Assembly: GCA_949126835.1 (NCBI GenBank) | Contig: CASBPS010000031.1 | Span: 1-64,000 of the forward strand | Direction: 5' to 3' | Length of the DNA: 64,000 nt | Origin: Anisus vortex | Lineage: Eukaryota > Mollusca > Gastropoda > Planorbidae | Shown here: in pieces, positions 1 through 12,012 of the stretch | Numbering within the stretch: the first letter of the stretch is position 1 | How the letters are laid out: each line of letters starts with the position of its first letter | Program-made: the position numbers and the translations under genes | The notes under the pieces: generated by a model | Databases searched by the model: none | What the model was told of the DNA's origin: nothing | Seen by the model: the letters and a program-made list of their open reading frames with translations, nothing else

Positions 1-537
1 GTTTATGGTTTTTTTTTGTTTGTTTTGAAATTATTGATTACTTAAATGTACTTTTATGCAGAACATTTTGTATTATTACAATTTAATGTATGTATACATT
101 TGTACGATTTGATCTTTTATAAAATTGTACAAGTTTTCTTTCTATCATTGTTTACTATTTATGTATTAGTTGGTATTAGTATTAGTGATAAGTGGTGAGG
201 AATTCAACTCAATGCAAATTGTTTTTTATGTTTTCTTATAAAGCTTCAAGTTTTACTTTGTTTGGTCGGGGAGGGGGGGGATTAAACTATTGCGTCATGA
301 TACCACTACTATTGTGAATCAATGGGTTAAGTTCATTTTAAAGTGAGGAGGATAGTTAATAATAAAATGTGCCAAAGGTTATTCTGTTATGATATTAATA
401 AAATGCAAATAAAAAAGGCACAGAAAAAAATCAAACATCAGAGATATCTTGAGGAATCCTTTTCTAAATCATAAAAATTGATTAAAAAATGTACAACACC
501 TGTTTTTTTTGTTTTGTTGGCTTTGTTATATATTATA
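1..537. other. Unique AT-rich flank, no gene seen
   Basis: This is the only stretch outside the transposons and satellite. It has no convincing open reading frame. It contains homopolymer T runs, a G-rich run near 267-281 and several AATAAA words near 360-410, which would fit a 3' untranslated region on the plus strand but are also expected by chance in DNA this AT-rich. It ends precisely at the 3' terminus of the left Helitron, with a T at 537 (minus-strand sense A... CTAG|T), the expected Helitron target base. Confidence 0.6.
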
Positions 538-546
538 CTAGCTAAT

Positions 547-569
547 TTACCCGGCGTTGCCCGGGGTAA
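547..569 (-). other. Helitron 3' terminal hairpin (left copy)
   Basis: On the minus strand an 8-bp stem with one bulged C and core CCCGG GCAACG CCGGG lies five bases before the terminal CTAG. Helitrons use such a hairpin as the signal to end rolling-circle strand transfer. It is identical in the right copy. Confidence 0.9.
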
Positions 570-1041
570 AAATTACATAGACTCAGCTTGAAACACAATT
601 ATTTTAAGAATATGATGAAATAATTATTGATTTGGTTGCAATGGACCTAGGCAAATAGGAATTAATTTCACATTTATGTTGTTTATGCAAGTTTTATTAA
701 AATTTGTATGAAAAAAACATCAAGTAAAATGTCTATAGAAATCAAAATCAAATAGATTATACTAAATTTATAGCAATGCCAAACAACAATTTAAACACAT
801 CAGTTTAAAGTGTAAAATAATATATATATAATGAGTGTTGGGTAGCATTATAATAACACATACAGTACTAATACAACAGTACACAAAATTAAATAAAAGA
901 TTAAAACCCCAAAAGATAATGAAAAAAATGCATATTTTAAATGGTTTAAAATTAATTAAATAAATTGTCAGTAGCTCTAGGTTTATTAAAGCATTAAATG
1001 TAAACATCCAAATGAATTATTGTCCTTCACAAATTTGACAT

Positions 1042-1354
1042 TTAACTCACAGCTTTAGAATAAACTAAATTTTTAGTTTTACCCCCAGAAGCAAAGATAA
1101 AAAGATTGGACGGATCTAGATTACGCCTTAATATAATGTGAGATCCAATTTTTAAAGCTAATATATGAGGTGGCATTCCCAGTGCCTTCAAATTCTGCTG
1201 TTCCATTTTAATTCTGTTTCGTCAAAGTTTCTCTTCCTTTTGATCTGGCATTTCATTGGCACACATTAAGGACACTCTTTGACTTTTCTATTCTCGTTGC
1301 TCTGGAGTCTCACTTGTTTCTATTTCTCTTTGATTCAGGGGTAGTGGTAAACAT
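1042..1354 (-). pseudogene. RepHel remnant, C-terminal helicase piece (left copy)
   Basis: This is the minus-strand counterpart of 56292-56604. Read through stops, it shows an ETPEQ-type basic motif, then the Pif1-like helicase C-terminal signature MPPHILALKIGSHIILRRNL, and close behind it a tail resembling the end of Helitron helicases (GGKTKNLVYSKAV). In a complete protein, about a hundred or more residues separate these last two blocks, so an internal deletion is inferred. The rest of the helicase (Walker A and B motifs) is absent. Recognition is from memory of the family; a translated search would settle it. Confidence 0.7.
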
Positions 1355-1450
1355 CCTAATGATCGAAATAAAAAAAAACATAAGAATCACTTTAAGAAAA
1401 AAAACATATAGGCCTACAATTAAAAAATAATTCTACCCAACACTTATTTT

Positions 1451-2117
1451 ACATTTGAAACTTATGAGGTGTTTTCTAAAGTCCCTGGCGACGTCCATTG
1501 AAAAATTAAATCGGCCTAATAAGCTACAGATATTATTGCATTGTTGGACAGCTTCAGTTGCTTCATCACCAACAAAATAAATGAAGAAACTTGGGCGACT
1601 CACTTAGCATTGGTAGGAGTGAACCGGCATTGTAATATATTTGACCCTGTACTTTAAAGGCTGTCATTTGGAAGCAAGAATTATACTAATATGTTTTTAA
1701 AATGTCTAGATTCAGGTGTTTCCCCAGACAGGTAAGAATATAGAGGTTCTGGTGGTTGGTCAATAATGGGCCAAAATACCTCCCCTCCCCACGAACAGCA
1801 AGCAAATTCCTGGCAATTCATTTCTCACCTATTTGCCCGACAGTATTGACAAAAAATATCCATTGATCCTATGTGTACATCAGGTTGTAATGATAATTAA
1901 TTTTACAATCATAACTAAATGCTTCTAATTTAATGTCATTAGAGCTTGCCTCGACCTCAACTGTGCCATCCTAATTCTGCCTAAGTTTCTCTTCCATTTG
2001 TTCTGGAGTTTCATTTGCATGCCTCTAAGTTACAGATTTTCTTTGCCTTTTCTGGTCCATTTGTTCCGGAGTATAATTTCTTCTAGGTCTCTTTGAATCG
2101 AGGGTAGTGGTAGACAT
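1451..2117 (-). pseudogene. RepHel remnant, N-terminal piece (left copy)
   Basis: The minus-strand start at 2117 gives MSTTTLDSKRPRRNYTPEQM, followed after about 30 codons by the same TAG stop seen in the right copy. Further on, in shifting frames, it carries the features described for 55535-56202: a CxYC zinc-finger-like piece, PPEPL, SGETPES, YNSCFQMTAF and GQIYYNAGSLLP. These are typical of the region upstream of the HUH nuclease in Helitron Rep proteins. The HUH catalytic motif itself is not present. Because the first stop is shared by both copies, the gene was dead before the inverted duplication. Confidence 0.75.
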
Positions 2118-2206
2118 TCTAATGAAATAAATAAAAAATTATAAGAATAAATGTATAACCATATATAGTTTAAAAAATTAACAATTTGAAAAATTATCAG
2201 TTGAAA

Positions 2207-3100
2207 TAGTACAGACCAGTCCTAACTAACCTGGAAGTAAAGGAAAAAAATGTGATAATAATGAATACTAAAAAATGTACTGTGGTTGTAGAAGCCGAGG
2301 AAATTCAGTCAAAACCACTCACTCAAAAGAAGATACTAATAAAATGTAAAACATATATATTTTTTTACTTACAGAGTGGTATTAGTATTCGCCAAATAAA
2401 ATTAAAAGAAACAGCAGTGGTGAGGGTATAAAGTTGGCACTAAAAGTGCGATAATAATGAATACTAAAAAAATGTACGCCGAGGAAATTTAGTCAAAACC
2501 ATTCAAAAGAAGATATTAATAAAGTGTAAAAATATATATATATTTTTTTTTACTTACTGAGAGGTATTAGCCAAATAAAATTGAAAGAAATAGCAGCAGT
2601 GAAGGTATAAAGTTGACACTAAAACCTGGAAGTAAAGGAAAAAATTAGATAATAATGAAAACAAAATAATGTAGGCCTACTGTGGTCGTAGCCGCCGAAG
2701 AAAAAAAAGTGAAAACAATTAAAATGAAACGTAAAATCAAATAAAAATAAAACAATTATAAGTTCAAATAGTATAGACCTACCCTAACTAACCTGGAAGT
2801 AAAGGTTAGTAAAGGGAAAAAAGTGAGATAATAATACTAAAAAATGTACGCCGAGGGAATGTAGCCAAAACCATTCAAAAGAAGATATAAAATAAAGTGT
2901 AAAATATATTATTTTTTTTTACTTACGGAGAGGTATTAGCCAAATCTAATTGAAAGAAATAGCAGTGGTATAAAGTTGGCACCTAATATCTGGAAGTAAA
3001 GGGAAAAAAAGTGAAATAATAATGAATAGGCCTACAAAAATATGTACTGTGAGACTGTGAAAAAAAAATTTAGATATTAACACGTAAAATCAACTAAAAA
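2207..3100 (-). repeat. Tandem ~185-bp units inside Helitron (left copy)
   Basis: Four to five diverged units, each with a GTAAGT followed by A/T runs, an ATCTTCTTTTGAATGG-like segment, a CTCGGCGTAC segment and a TTTACTTCCAG. This is the mirror copy of 54560-55440. Boundaries are approximate. Internal tandem repeats are common in non-autonomous Helitrons. Confidence 0.7.
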
Positions 3101-3713
3101 GAAAAATAAAACATAGTCAATTATAAAGCAAGCCACTAAAGACTAAATTCCACTAAATGTATAGAATAGGCCTGCTGGCCGCCTGCCCAATAAAAGAGCC
3201 CATATTCACATTGATGATAGAATGATAGGCAAATATAGCGTAGGCATAGATAGGCCTGTAATAATTTTTTAGGCTATAAGTATATAATCTAAGTCTATAA
3301 GCTATAATTATAACTTGCTATAAGTAAGTGAATATTATTAGCCCATAAATGAGATAATAATGAATTGGCCTGCCCAATTATATAAATATAAGATAGACTA
3401 GGCCTGCCTTTATATAATAGCCCAGATTAATTAGGCCTACATTCAATTTCTAAGACTCTAAGATATCTAAAGTTATCTATTTTCGATACCGGTATATCAC
3501 TATCCTAACACTATACTTTGAATTAAAAATGTACTGTGGTCGTACTGGTAGACGCCGAGGAAAACAATTAAAACAAAGTTAATATTAATATGTAAAATAT
3601 AATAATAATAATTTTTTTACTTACTGAAAGGTATTAAAAGTTGGTCAACATTGGTCAACGTGCTCTACAATGAGACGAAGCTTAAATAAAGTGCCCGGAA
3701 ATTGGCATGATTT

Positions 3714-3966
3714 GGTAATGGTAATTTATATAGCGCTTCTATCCATGCTATTTTAGCATGCTCAGTGCGCTCTAGAAGACTATTAATCTGTGAGAGGTTT
3801 CACTGCTGCCGGTTAAGCGCATGTGATAACAACTCAATATTAACGTCATCTAGTCCCAACACTCCTGTAGGGCGACAGGGATCGGCCGGTGGCGGGGCTC
3901 GAACCCGCGACGTGTCAAATGGTTTTTTGGTTGACAGTCTGGTGAGCTAACTGCTAGGCCAGCCGG
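3714..3966 (-). mobile_element. tRNA-derived SINE nested in left Helitron
   Basis: On the minus strand the head starts CCGGCTGGCCTAGCAGTTAG and carries both RNA polymerase III internal boxes: A box TGGCCTAGCAG and B box GGTTCGAGCC. A tRNA-unrelated body follows, and the 3' end reads AGCGCTATATAAATTACC, continuing as a short ATTACC repeat. The tail word is shared by many SINEs of molluscs, echinoderms and other invertebrates. About 250 bp, apparently full length. I could not find a convincing target-site duplication. It is present at the same place in the right Helitron, so it entered before the two copies separated. Confidence 0.85.
3897..3961 (-). promoter_or_regulatory. Pol III A and B boxes of the SINE (left copy)
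   Basis: A box TGGCCTAGCAG at 3961-3951 and B box GGTTCGAGCC at 3906-3897 on the minus strand, at near-tRNA spacing. Both look intact here, unlike in the right copy, where the B box is deleted. Confidence 0.75.
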
Positions 3967-4699
3967 ATAATGGCTTGCCAGATAATAGTAAATATCAAGC
4001 CAAACTGAATTGAATGCATTTAATTTACAAAGTTATTTAAAACAAAACTTTAAAAACAATATTAATTTATTGTCCGATATTATTGAGCAAAATAAATTAA
4101 AAAATGAATATTTTGTAATCATTATATTATATACATTTTGACGAATATTATTAAGGACTATTATTAGACACTATATAGGCCTAGATAGGTCAGTGACACA
4201 CGTGTTTTCAAATTGACCAATGGGGATCCTCGGGGGGCTTAACACTATCTTTTTATATATATAGATATTCAAACTATATTTCGACTATATTCAAACTATA
4301 TTTAAAAGTATAGAACTATATTCAATCTATATTCAAACCATATTTCAACTATATAAAAACTATATTTAAACTATATTTAACTATAATCAAACTATATTTC
4401 AACTAGATTTAACTATATTCAAACTATATTTTTACTATATTTAACTTTATTTAACTATATTCAAACTACATTTCAACCATATTAAAACTATATTCAAAAC
4501 TATATAACTATATTCAAACTATATTCAAACAATATTTCAACTATATACAAACTATATTATGTCAACTATATTTAACTATATTCAAACAATATTTCGACTA
4601 TATTTAACTATATTCAAACTATATTCCAACTATATTAACTTTATTCTAACTATATTTTAACTATATTTAACTATATTCAAACTATATTTCGACTATATT

Positions 4700-5960
4700 C
4701 AAAATATATGTTTCAACTATATTTAACTATATTCAAACTATATTTCGACGATATTCAAACTTTAAATTATTTAAACTATATTTAACTATTTTCAAACTAT
4801 ATTTAGACTATATTCAAACTATATTCAAACTATATTTAGACTATATTCAAACTATTTTTCAACTATATTTAATTATATTCAAACTATATTTCGACTATAA
4901 TCAATCTATATTTTAACTATATTTAACTATATTCAAAGTATATTTCGACTATATTTAACTATATTTAACGATATTCAAACTATATTTCAACTATATTAAC
5001 TTTATTCTAACTATATTTTAACTATATGTAACTATATTCAAACTATATATCGACTATATTCAAACTATATTTAAAAGTATACAACTATATTTAAACTATA
5101 TTCAAACAATATTTCAACTATATACAAACTATATTTAAACTATATTTAACTATATTCAAACTATATTTCAACTATATTTAACTTTATTTAACTATATTCA
5201 AACTATATTTTTTACTATATTTAACTATATTCAAAACTATATAACTATATTCAAACTATATTCAAACAATATTTCAACTATATACAAACTATATTATGTC
5301 AACTATATTTAACTATATTCAAACTATTTTTCAACTATATTAACTTTATTCTAACTATATTTTAACTATATTTAACTATATTAAAACTATATTTCGACTA
5401 TATTCGAAATATATTTCAACTATATTTAACTATATTCAAAATTTTTTTAAACTATATTTAACTATATTCAAACTATATTTCGACTATATTCAAACTGTAA
5501 ATTATCTTAACTATATTTAACTATTTTCAAACTATATTAAGACTATTTTCAAACTATATTCAAACTATATTTAGACTATATTCAAACTATATTTCAACTA
5601 TATGTAACTATATTCAAACTAAATTTTAACTATATTTAACTATATTCAAACTATATTTCGACTATATTCAAACTATATTTTATCTATATTTAACTATATT
5701 CAAACTATATTTTAACTATATTTACCTATATTCAAACTAGATTTCGACAATATTAAAACTATAAAATATTTTAACAATATTTAACTATATTCAAACTATA
5801 TTTAGACTTTATTCAAACTATATTCAAATTATATTTCGACTAAATTTAAACTATATTTCAACTATATTTAGCCATATTCAAACTATATTTAACTATACTC
5901 AAACTATATTTCGACTATATTCAAACTATATTGTAACTATATTTAACTATTTTTGGAGCT
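4700..5960 (+). repeat. Left-arm local duplication, copy 1
   Basis: This segment recurs at about 7190-8358. Matching landmarks are offset by 2,484 bp at first (CGACGATATTC at 4746 and 7230) and 2,398 bp later (GGAGC island at 5955 and 8353), so the second copy lost about 86 bp. The right arm aligns as if this duplication were absent, which suggests it arose after the inverted duplication. Confidence 0.7.
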
Positions 5961-7189
5961 TATGAGGAATATTTAACTATATTCGAACTATTTTAACTAT
6001 ATTCAAAGTATATTTCAACTATATTCAAACAATACTCAAACTATATTTCAACTATATTTAACTATATTCAAACTATGTTTTAACTTCATTTAACTATATT
6101 AAAACTATATTACAACTATATCTAACTATATTCAAACTATATTTCAACTATATTTAACTATATTCAAACTATATTTCAACTATATTTAACTTTTTTGAAA
6201 CTATATTTAACTATATTCAAGTTATATTTTATAGATATTCAAACTATATTCAGACTATATTTCAACTATATTCAAACAATATTTTAACAATATTCAAACT
6301 CTATTCAAACTATATTTCATGTATATACAAACTATATTGCAACTATATATATCTATTTTAAAACTATATTTAACTATATTCAAAGTATATTTCAACTATA
6401 TTCAAACTATATTTGAACTCTATTTGAACTATATTCAAACTATATTTAAACTATAATCAAACTATATTCAAACTATATTTCAAGTTTATACCAACTGTAT
6501 TTCAACTATATTCATAATATACTCAAACTATATTTCAACTATATTTAACTATATTCAAACTATATTTCAACTAGATTTAACTATATTCAAACTATATTTT
6601 GACTATATTTAACTATATTTAACTATATTCAAACTATATTTCAATTTTATTCAAACTATATTCAAAACTATATAACTATATTTAAACTATATATTTAAAC
6701 AATATTTCAACTATATACAAACTGTATGTCAACTATATTTAACTATATTCAAACTACATTTCGACTATATTTAACTATATTTATCTATATTCAAACTATA
6801 TTTAAACTATATTAACTTTATTCTAACTATATTTTAACTATATTTAACTATATTCAAACTATATTTCGACTATATTTAACTATCTTTAACTCTATATTCA
6901 AACGATATTTCAACTATATTCAAACTATATTCCAAACTATATAACTATATTCAAACTATATTCAGACTATATTTCAACTATATTCAAACAATATTTTAAC
7001 AATATTCAAACTCTATTCAAACTATATTTCATGTATATACAAACTATATTTCAACTATATTTAACTATATTCAAACTATATTTCGACGATATTCAAACTT
7101 TAAATTATTTAAACTATATTTAACTATTTTCAAACTATATTTAGACTATATTCAAACTATATTCAAACTATATTTAGACTATATTCAAA

Positions 7190-8358
7190 CTATTTTTCAA
7201 CTATATTTAACTATATTCAAACTATATTTCGACGATATTCAAACTTTAAATTATTTAAACTATATTTAACTATTTTCAAACTATATTTAGACTATATTCA
7301 AACTATATTCAAACTATATTTAGACTATATTCAAACTATTTTTCAACTATATTTAACTATATTCAAACTATATTTTGACTATAATCAATCTATATTTCAA
7401 CTATATTTAACTATATGCAAAGTATATTTCGACTATATTTAACTATATTTAACGATATTCAAACTATATTTCAACTATATTAACTTTATTCTAACTATAT
7501 TTTAACTTTATGTAACTATATTCAAACTATATATCGACTATATTCAAACTATATTTAAAAGTATACAACTATATTTAAACTATATTCAAACAATATTTCA
7601 ACTATATACAAACTATATTTAAACTATATTTAACTATATTCAAACTATATTTCAACTATATTTAACTTTATTTAACTATATTCAAACTATATTTTTTACT
7701 ATATTTAACTATATTCAAAACTATATAACTATATTCAAACTATATTCAAACAATATTTCAACTATATACAAACTATATTATGTCAACTATATTTAACTAT
7801 ATTCAAACTATTTTTCAACTATATTAACTTTATTCTAACTATATTTTAACTATATTTAACTATATTCAAACTATATTTCGACTATATTCGAAATATATTT
7901 CAACTATATTTAACTATATTCAAATTTTTTTAAAACTATATTTAACTATATTCAAACTATATTTCGACTATATTCAAACTGTAAATTATCTTAACTATAT
8001 TTAACTATTTTCAAACTATATTAAGACTATTTTCAAACTATATTCAAACTATATTTCGACTATATTCAAACTATATTTTATCTATATTTAACTATATTCA
8101 AACTATATTTTAACTATATTTAACTATATTCAAACTAGATTTCGACAATATTAAAACTATAAAATATTTTAACAATATTTAACTATATTCAAACTATATT
8201 TAGACTTTATTCAAACTATATTCAAACTATATTTCGACTATATTTAAACTATATTTCAACTATATTTAGCCATATTCAAACTATATTTAACTATACTCAA
8301 ACTATATTTCGACCAAATTCAAACTATATTTTAACTATATTTAACTATATTTGGAGCA
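7190..8358 (+). repeat. Left-arm local duplication, copy 2
   Basis: Second copy of 4700-5960. It shows a CpG change at one shared position: TTCGACTATAATCAATC in copy 1 near 4890 reads TTTTGACTATAATCAATC here near 7373. Boundaries are approximate. Confidence 0.7.
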
Positions 8359-11166
8359 TATGAGAAATATTTAACTATATTCAAACTATATTAAAACTTT
8401 ATTTCAATTACATTTAACTATATTCAAACTATATTCAAACTATATTCAAACTATATTTCAACTATATTTTAAGTATATATTTAAACTATATTTTAACTAT
8501 ATTTAACTATATTCAAACTATATTTTTTAACTATATTCAAACTATACTTCAACTATATCTAACTATATTCAAACTATATTGCTACTATATTTAACATTAT
8601 TTAAACTATATTTCAACTATATTTAACTATATTCAAACTATATTTCAACTATATTTAACTATTTAGAAACTATATTTAACTATATTCAAAGTATATTTCA
8701 ACTATATTCAAACTATATTCAGACTATATTTCAAATATATTCAAACTAAATTTGAACTATATTCAAACTCTATTCAAACTATATTTCAAGTATATACAAA
8801 TTATATTTCAACTATATTTAACTATATTCAAACTATATTTAAACTTTATTCAAACTATATTCAAAACTATACAATTATATTCAAACTATATTTCAACTAT
8901 ATTTAACTATATTCAAACTATATTTTTACTATATTCAAACTATATTTCAACTATATTTAATTATATTCAAACTATATTTCGACTATATTTAACTATCTTT
9001 AACTCTATATTCAAACGATATTTCAACTATATTCAAACTATATTCAAAACTATATAACTATATTCAAACTATATTCAAACAATATTTCAACTATATACAA
9101 ACTATATTTCGACTATATTCAAACTATATTGTAACTATATTTAACTATTTTTGGAGCTCATGAGGAATATTTAACTATATTCAAACTATATTCAAACTAT
9201 TTTAACTATATTCAAAGTATATTTCAACTATATTCAAACAATACTCAAACTATATTTCAACTATATTTAACTATATTCAAACTATGTTTTAACTTCATTT
9301 AACTATATTAAAACTATATTACAACTATATCTAACTATATTCAAACTATATTTCAACTATATTTAACTATATTCAAACTATATTTCAACTATATTTAACT
9401 TTTTTGAAACTATATTTAACTATATTCAAGTTATATTTTATAGATATTCAAACTATATTCAGACTATATTTCAACTATATTCAAACAATATTTTAACAAT
9501 ATTCAAACTCTATTCAAACTATATTTCATGTATATACAAACTATATTGCAACTATATATATCTATTTTGAAACTATATTTAACTATATTCAAAGTATATT
9601 TCAACTATATTCAAACTATATTTGAACTCTATTTGAACTATATTCAAACTATATTTAAACTATAATCAAACTATATTCAAACTATATTTCAAGTTTATAC
9701 CAACTGTATTTCAACTATATTCATAATATACTCAAACTATATTTCAACTATATTTAACTATATTCAAACTATATTTTAACTATATTTAACTTTATTCAAA
9801 TTATATTTTGACTAAATTAAACTATATTCAAACTACATTTCAACTATAATCAAACTATATTTAAACTATATTTCAAGTTTATACCAACTGTATTTCAACT
9901 ATATTCATAATATACTCAAACTATATTTCAACTAGATTTAACTATATTTAAACTATTTTTCGACTATATTTAACTTTATTTAACTATATTCAAACCATAT
10001 TTCAACTATATTCAAACTATATTCAAAACTATATAACTATATTCAAACTATATTCAAACAATATTTCAACTATATAAAACTATATGTCAACTATATTTAA
10101 CTATATTCAAACTATATTTCAACTATATTAACTTTTTTCTAACTACATTTTAACTATATTTAACTATATTCAAACTATATTTCGACTATATTTAACTATA
10201 TTTAACTATATTCAAACTATATTTCAACTATATTAACTTTTTTCTAACTATATTTTAACTATATTTAACTATATTCAAACTATATTTCGACTATATTCAA
10301 ATTATATTTTAAAGTATACAACTATATTCAAACTATATTCAAACAATTTTTCAACTATATACAAACTATATTTCAACTATATTTAACTATATTCAAACTA
10401 TATTTCAACTAGATTTAACTATATTCAAACTATATTTTGACTATATTTAACTATATTTAACTATATTTAAACTATATTTCAACTATATTCAAACTATATT
10501 CCAAACTATATAACTATATTTAAACTATATATTTAAACAATATTTCAACTATATACAAACTGTATGTCAACTATATTTAACTATATTCAAACTACATTTC
10601 GACTATATTTAACTATATTTATCTATATTCAAACTATATTTAAACTATATTAACTTTATTCTAACTATATTTTAACTATATTTAACTATATTCAAACTAT
10701 ATTTCGACTATATTTAACTATCTTTAACTCTATATTCAAACGATATTTCAACTATATTCAAACTATATTCCAAACTATATAACTATATTCAAACTATATT
10801 CAGACTATATTTCAACTATATTCAAACAATATTTTAACAATATTCAAACTCTATTCAAACTATATTTCATGTATATACAAACTATATTGCAACTATATAT
10901 ATCTATTTTAAAACTCTATTTAACTATATTCAAAGTATATTTCAACTATATTCAAACAATATTTAGACTCTATTTTAACTATATTCAAACTATATTTCAA
11001 TTATAATCAAACTATATTCAAACTATATTTCAAGTTTATACCAACTGTATTTTAACTATATTCATAATATACTCAAACTAAATTTCAACTATATTTAACT
11101 ATATTCAAACTATATTTTAACTATATTTAACTATATTCAAACTATATTTCGACTCAATTAAACTAC

Positions 11167-11931
11167 AAGACAGGAAAAGATAGTGAACTCCTACAAAAAG
11201 ACCTAGATGAACTACAAAAATGGGAATCAAACTGGAGTATGTCTTTTCACCCAGAAAAATGCCAACTAATAAGGGTATCCAAGAAAAAGAAACAAATAAT
11301 AGCAAACTACTTCATTCATGGTAAAGAACTAACTCAAACTAACAATGCTAAGTATCTAGGAGTAATAATAAATGATAAGTTATCTTGGAACCCTCATATT
11401 GATGAAGTAATAAAAAAATCAAACAAAACTTTAGGATTCATAAAAAGGAACTTTTACAAATGTAATAAGAACATAAAACTAAAATGCTATCTCACATTAG
11501 TTAGGCCTATACTAGAATATGCAGCATCTGTATGGGACCCATCAACTAAAGAAAACATTAAAAAATTAGAACAAATTCAAAAAAGAGCTGCAAGGTTCAT
11601 ATCTAGCGAATATTCCCAATTAATAAGAGTAACACCATTAGTCAAATCATTAAACCTAGAAACACTAGAAGACAGAAGGGCAAAGAGTAAAGTAGTAATA
11701 ATACATAAGGCATTAAACTCTAATTTAGAAATACAACACAATAACAACCTGTTGCAAATCTCAGATAAACATAAAGATAGAAACACTTTCCTTGTCCCTT
11801 ATGCGAGAACAAATGCATATAAGTACTCTTTCTTCCCGAGTGGCATTCGGGCATGGAATGGGTTGCCTGAACAAACCAGGAAAACCAGTAACTTGACATC
11901 ATTTAAAACATTAATAAAAATGCAAGACTAG
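11167..11931 (+). pseudogene. LINE reverse transcriptase, C-terminal fragment
   Basis: The reading frame is open from the truncation point at 11167 to a TAG at 11929-11931, about 254 codons. The first methionine in frame is at 11239 but is internal to the original protein. Upstream of it are LQKDL and WESNW, and just after it FHPEKC, the usual end of the reverse transcriptase palm. Then come KYLGVIINDKLSWNPHI (thumb), VRPILEYAASVWDP, IQKRAARFI and, near the end, SFFPSGIRAWNGLPEQ. These are standard for the post-RT region of metazoan Jockey/CR1/L2-type elements. The endonuclease and the catalytic FADD-type motif are missing by truncation, so the product could not be active. No frameshift or internal stop has accumulated, which suggests a young insertion. 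Confidence 0.9.
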
Positions 11932-11954
11932 ACTCGGACCACGGATGAGCGTAG

Positions 11955-11986
11955 GACGCAATAATCTTCTTTATAGAAGGAGCGTC
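11955..11986 (+). other. LINE 3' UTR stem-loop, copy 1
   Basis: GACGC and GCGTC form an outer stem and CTTCT with AGAAG an inner stem, followed by the AAGAT repeat tail. Structured 3' ends of this kind are recognised by the reverse transcriptase in several LINE clades with microsatellite tails. Function here is inferred. Confidence 0.6.
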
Positions 11987-12012
11987 TGTAATGTATAAGA
12001 TAAGATAAGATA

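Larger units (their letters stand above)
538..4265 (-). mobile_element. Helitron, non-autonomous, left copy (3,728 bp)
   Basis: Read on the minus strand, the element starts 5'-TCTATATATATAAAAAG (4265 downward) and ends with CTAG-3' at 541-538. It is flanked by A (4266) and T (537). TC at the 5' end, CTRR at the 3' end, a GC-rich hairpin just before the 3' end and insertion between A and T are the textbook Helitron signature. The element is nearly identical, over its whole length, to the reverse complement of 53400-57109, differing by a few per cent by eye plus small indels. Inside, in element order, are a nested SINE, a tandem array of about 185-bp units, and two broken pieces of a RepHel gene. 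Its 5' flank is satellite and its 3' flank is unique DNA. It cannot encode its own transposase. Termini are very secure; autonomous ancestor not seen. Confidence 0.93.
4266..11165 (+). repeat. AT-rich minisatellite, left arm, segment 1
   Basis: Variants of short units of 10-11 bp, such as CAAACTATATT, TCAACTATATT, TCGACTATATT and TAACTATATT, are arranged in mixed order. The plus strand is almost free of G. The first ~1.7 kb matches the reverse complement of 51.7-53.4 kb in order, including rare variants such as AAAAGTATAGAACTATATT. Islands containing GGAGCATATGAG or GGAGCTTATGAG occur at 5955, 8353 and 9153. No gene is present; apparent small reading frames are translations of the repeat. Confidence 0.97.
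11166..12012 (+). mobile_element. 5'-truncated LINE fragment, copy 1
   Basis: This block of ordinary, non-satellite sequence interrupts the array. Uninterrupted versions of the same satellite site, reading GACTCAATTAAACTATATTC, occur at about 14882, 21993 and 25413, which defines the insertion limits to within two bases. It holds the 3' end of a non-LTR retrotransposon: the end of the reverse transcriptase, a 3' untranslated region with a stem-loop, and an AAGAT-type tandem tail at 11995-12012. No clear target-site duplication remains beyond TA. The residues fit the Jockey/CR1/L2 group; I cannot name the clade with certainty. Confidence 0.9.

Noticed and set aside
768..1007. 79-codon open frame (minus), mirrored at 56639-56878 (plus)
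   Set aside because: It is kept in both arms only because the Helitrons are copies. It lies after the RepHel C-terminal remnant in AT-rich sequence and has no recognisable motif; the hydrophobic look follows from T-rich codons.
3765..3950. 61-codon open frame on the plus strand
   Set aside because: It is antisense to the nested SINE and is explained by the SINE's higher GC content.
3890..3966. A tRNA gene
   Set aside because: A and B boxes are present, but the cloverleaf is degenerate and the sequence continues into a SINE body and tail; it is a tRNA-derived SINE.
11117..11902. Minus-strand open frames over the LINE fragment
   Set aside because: They are shadows of the reverse transcriptase frame on the plus strand, which has the conserved motifs.
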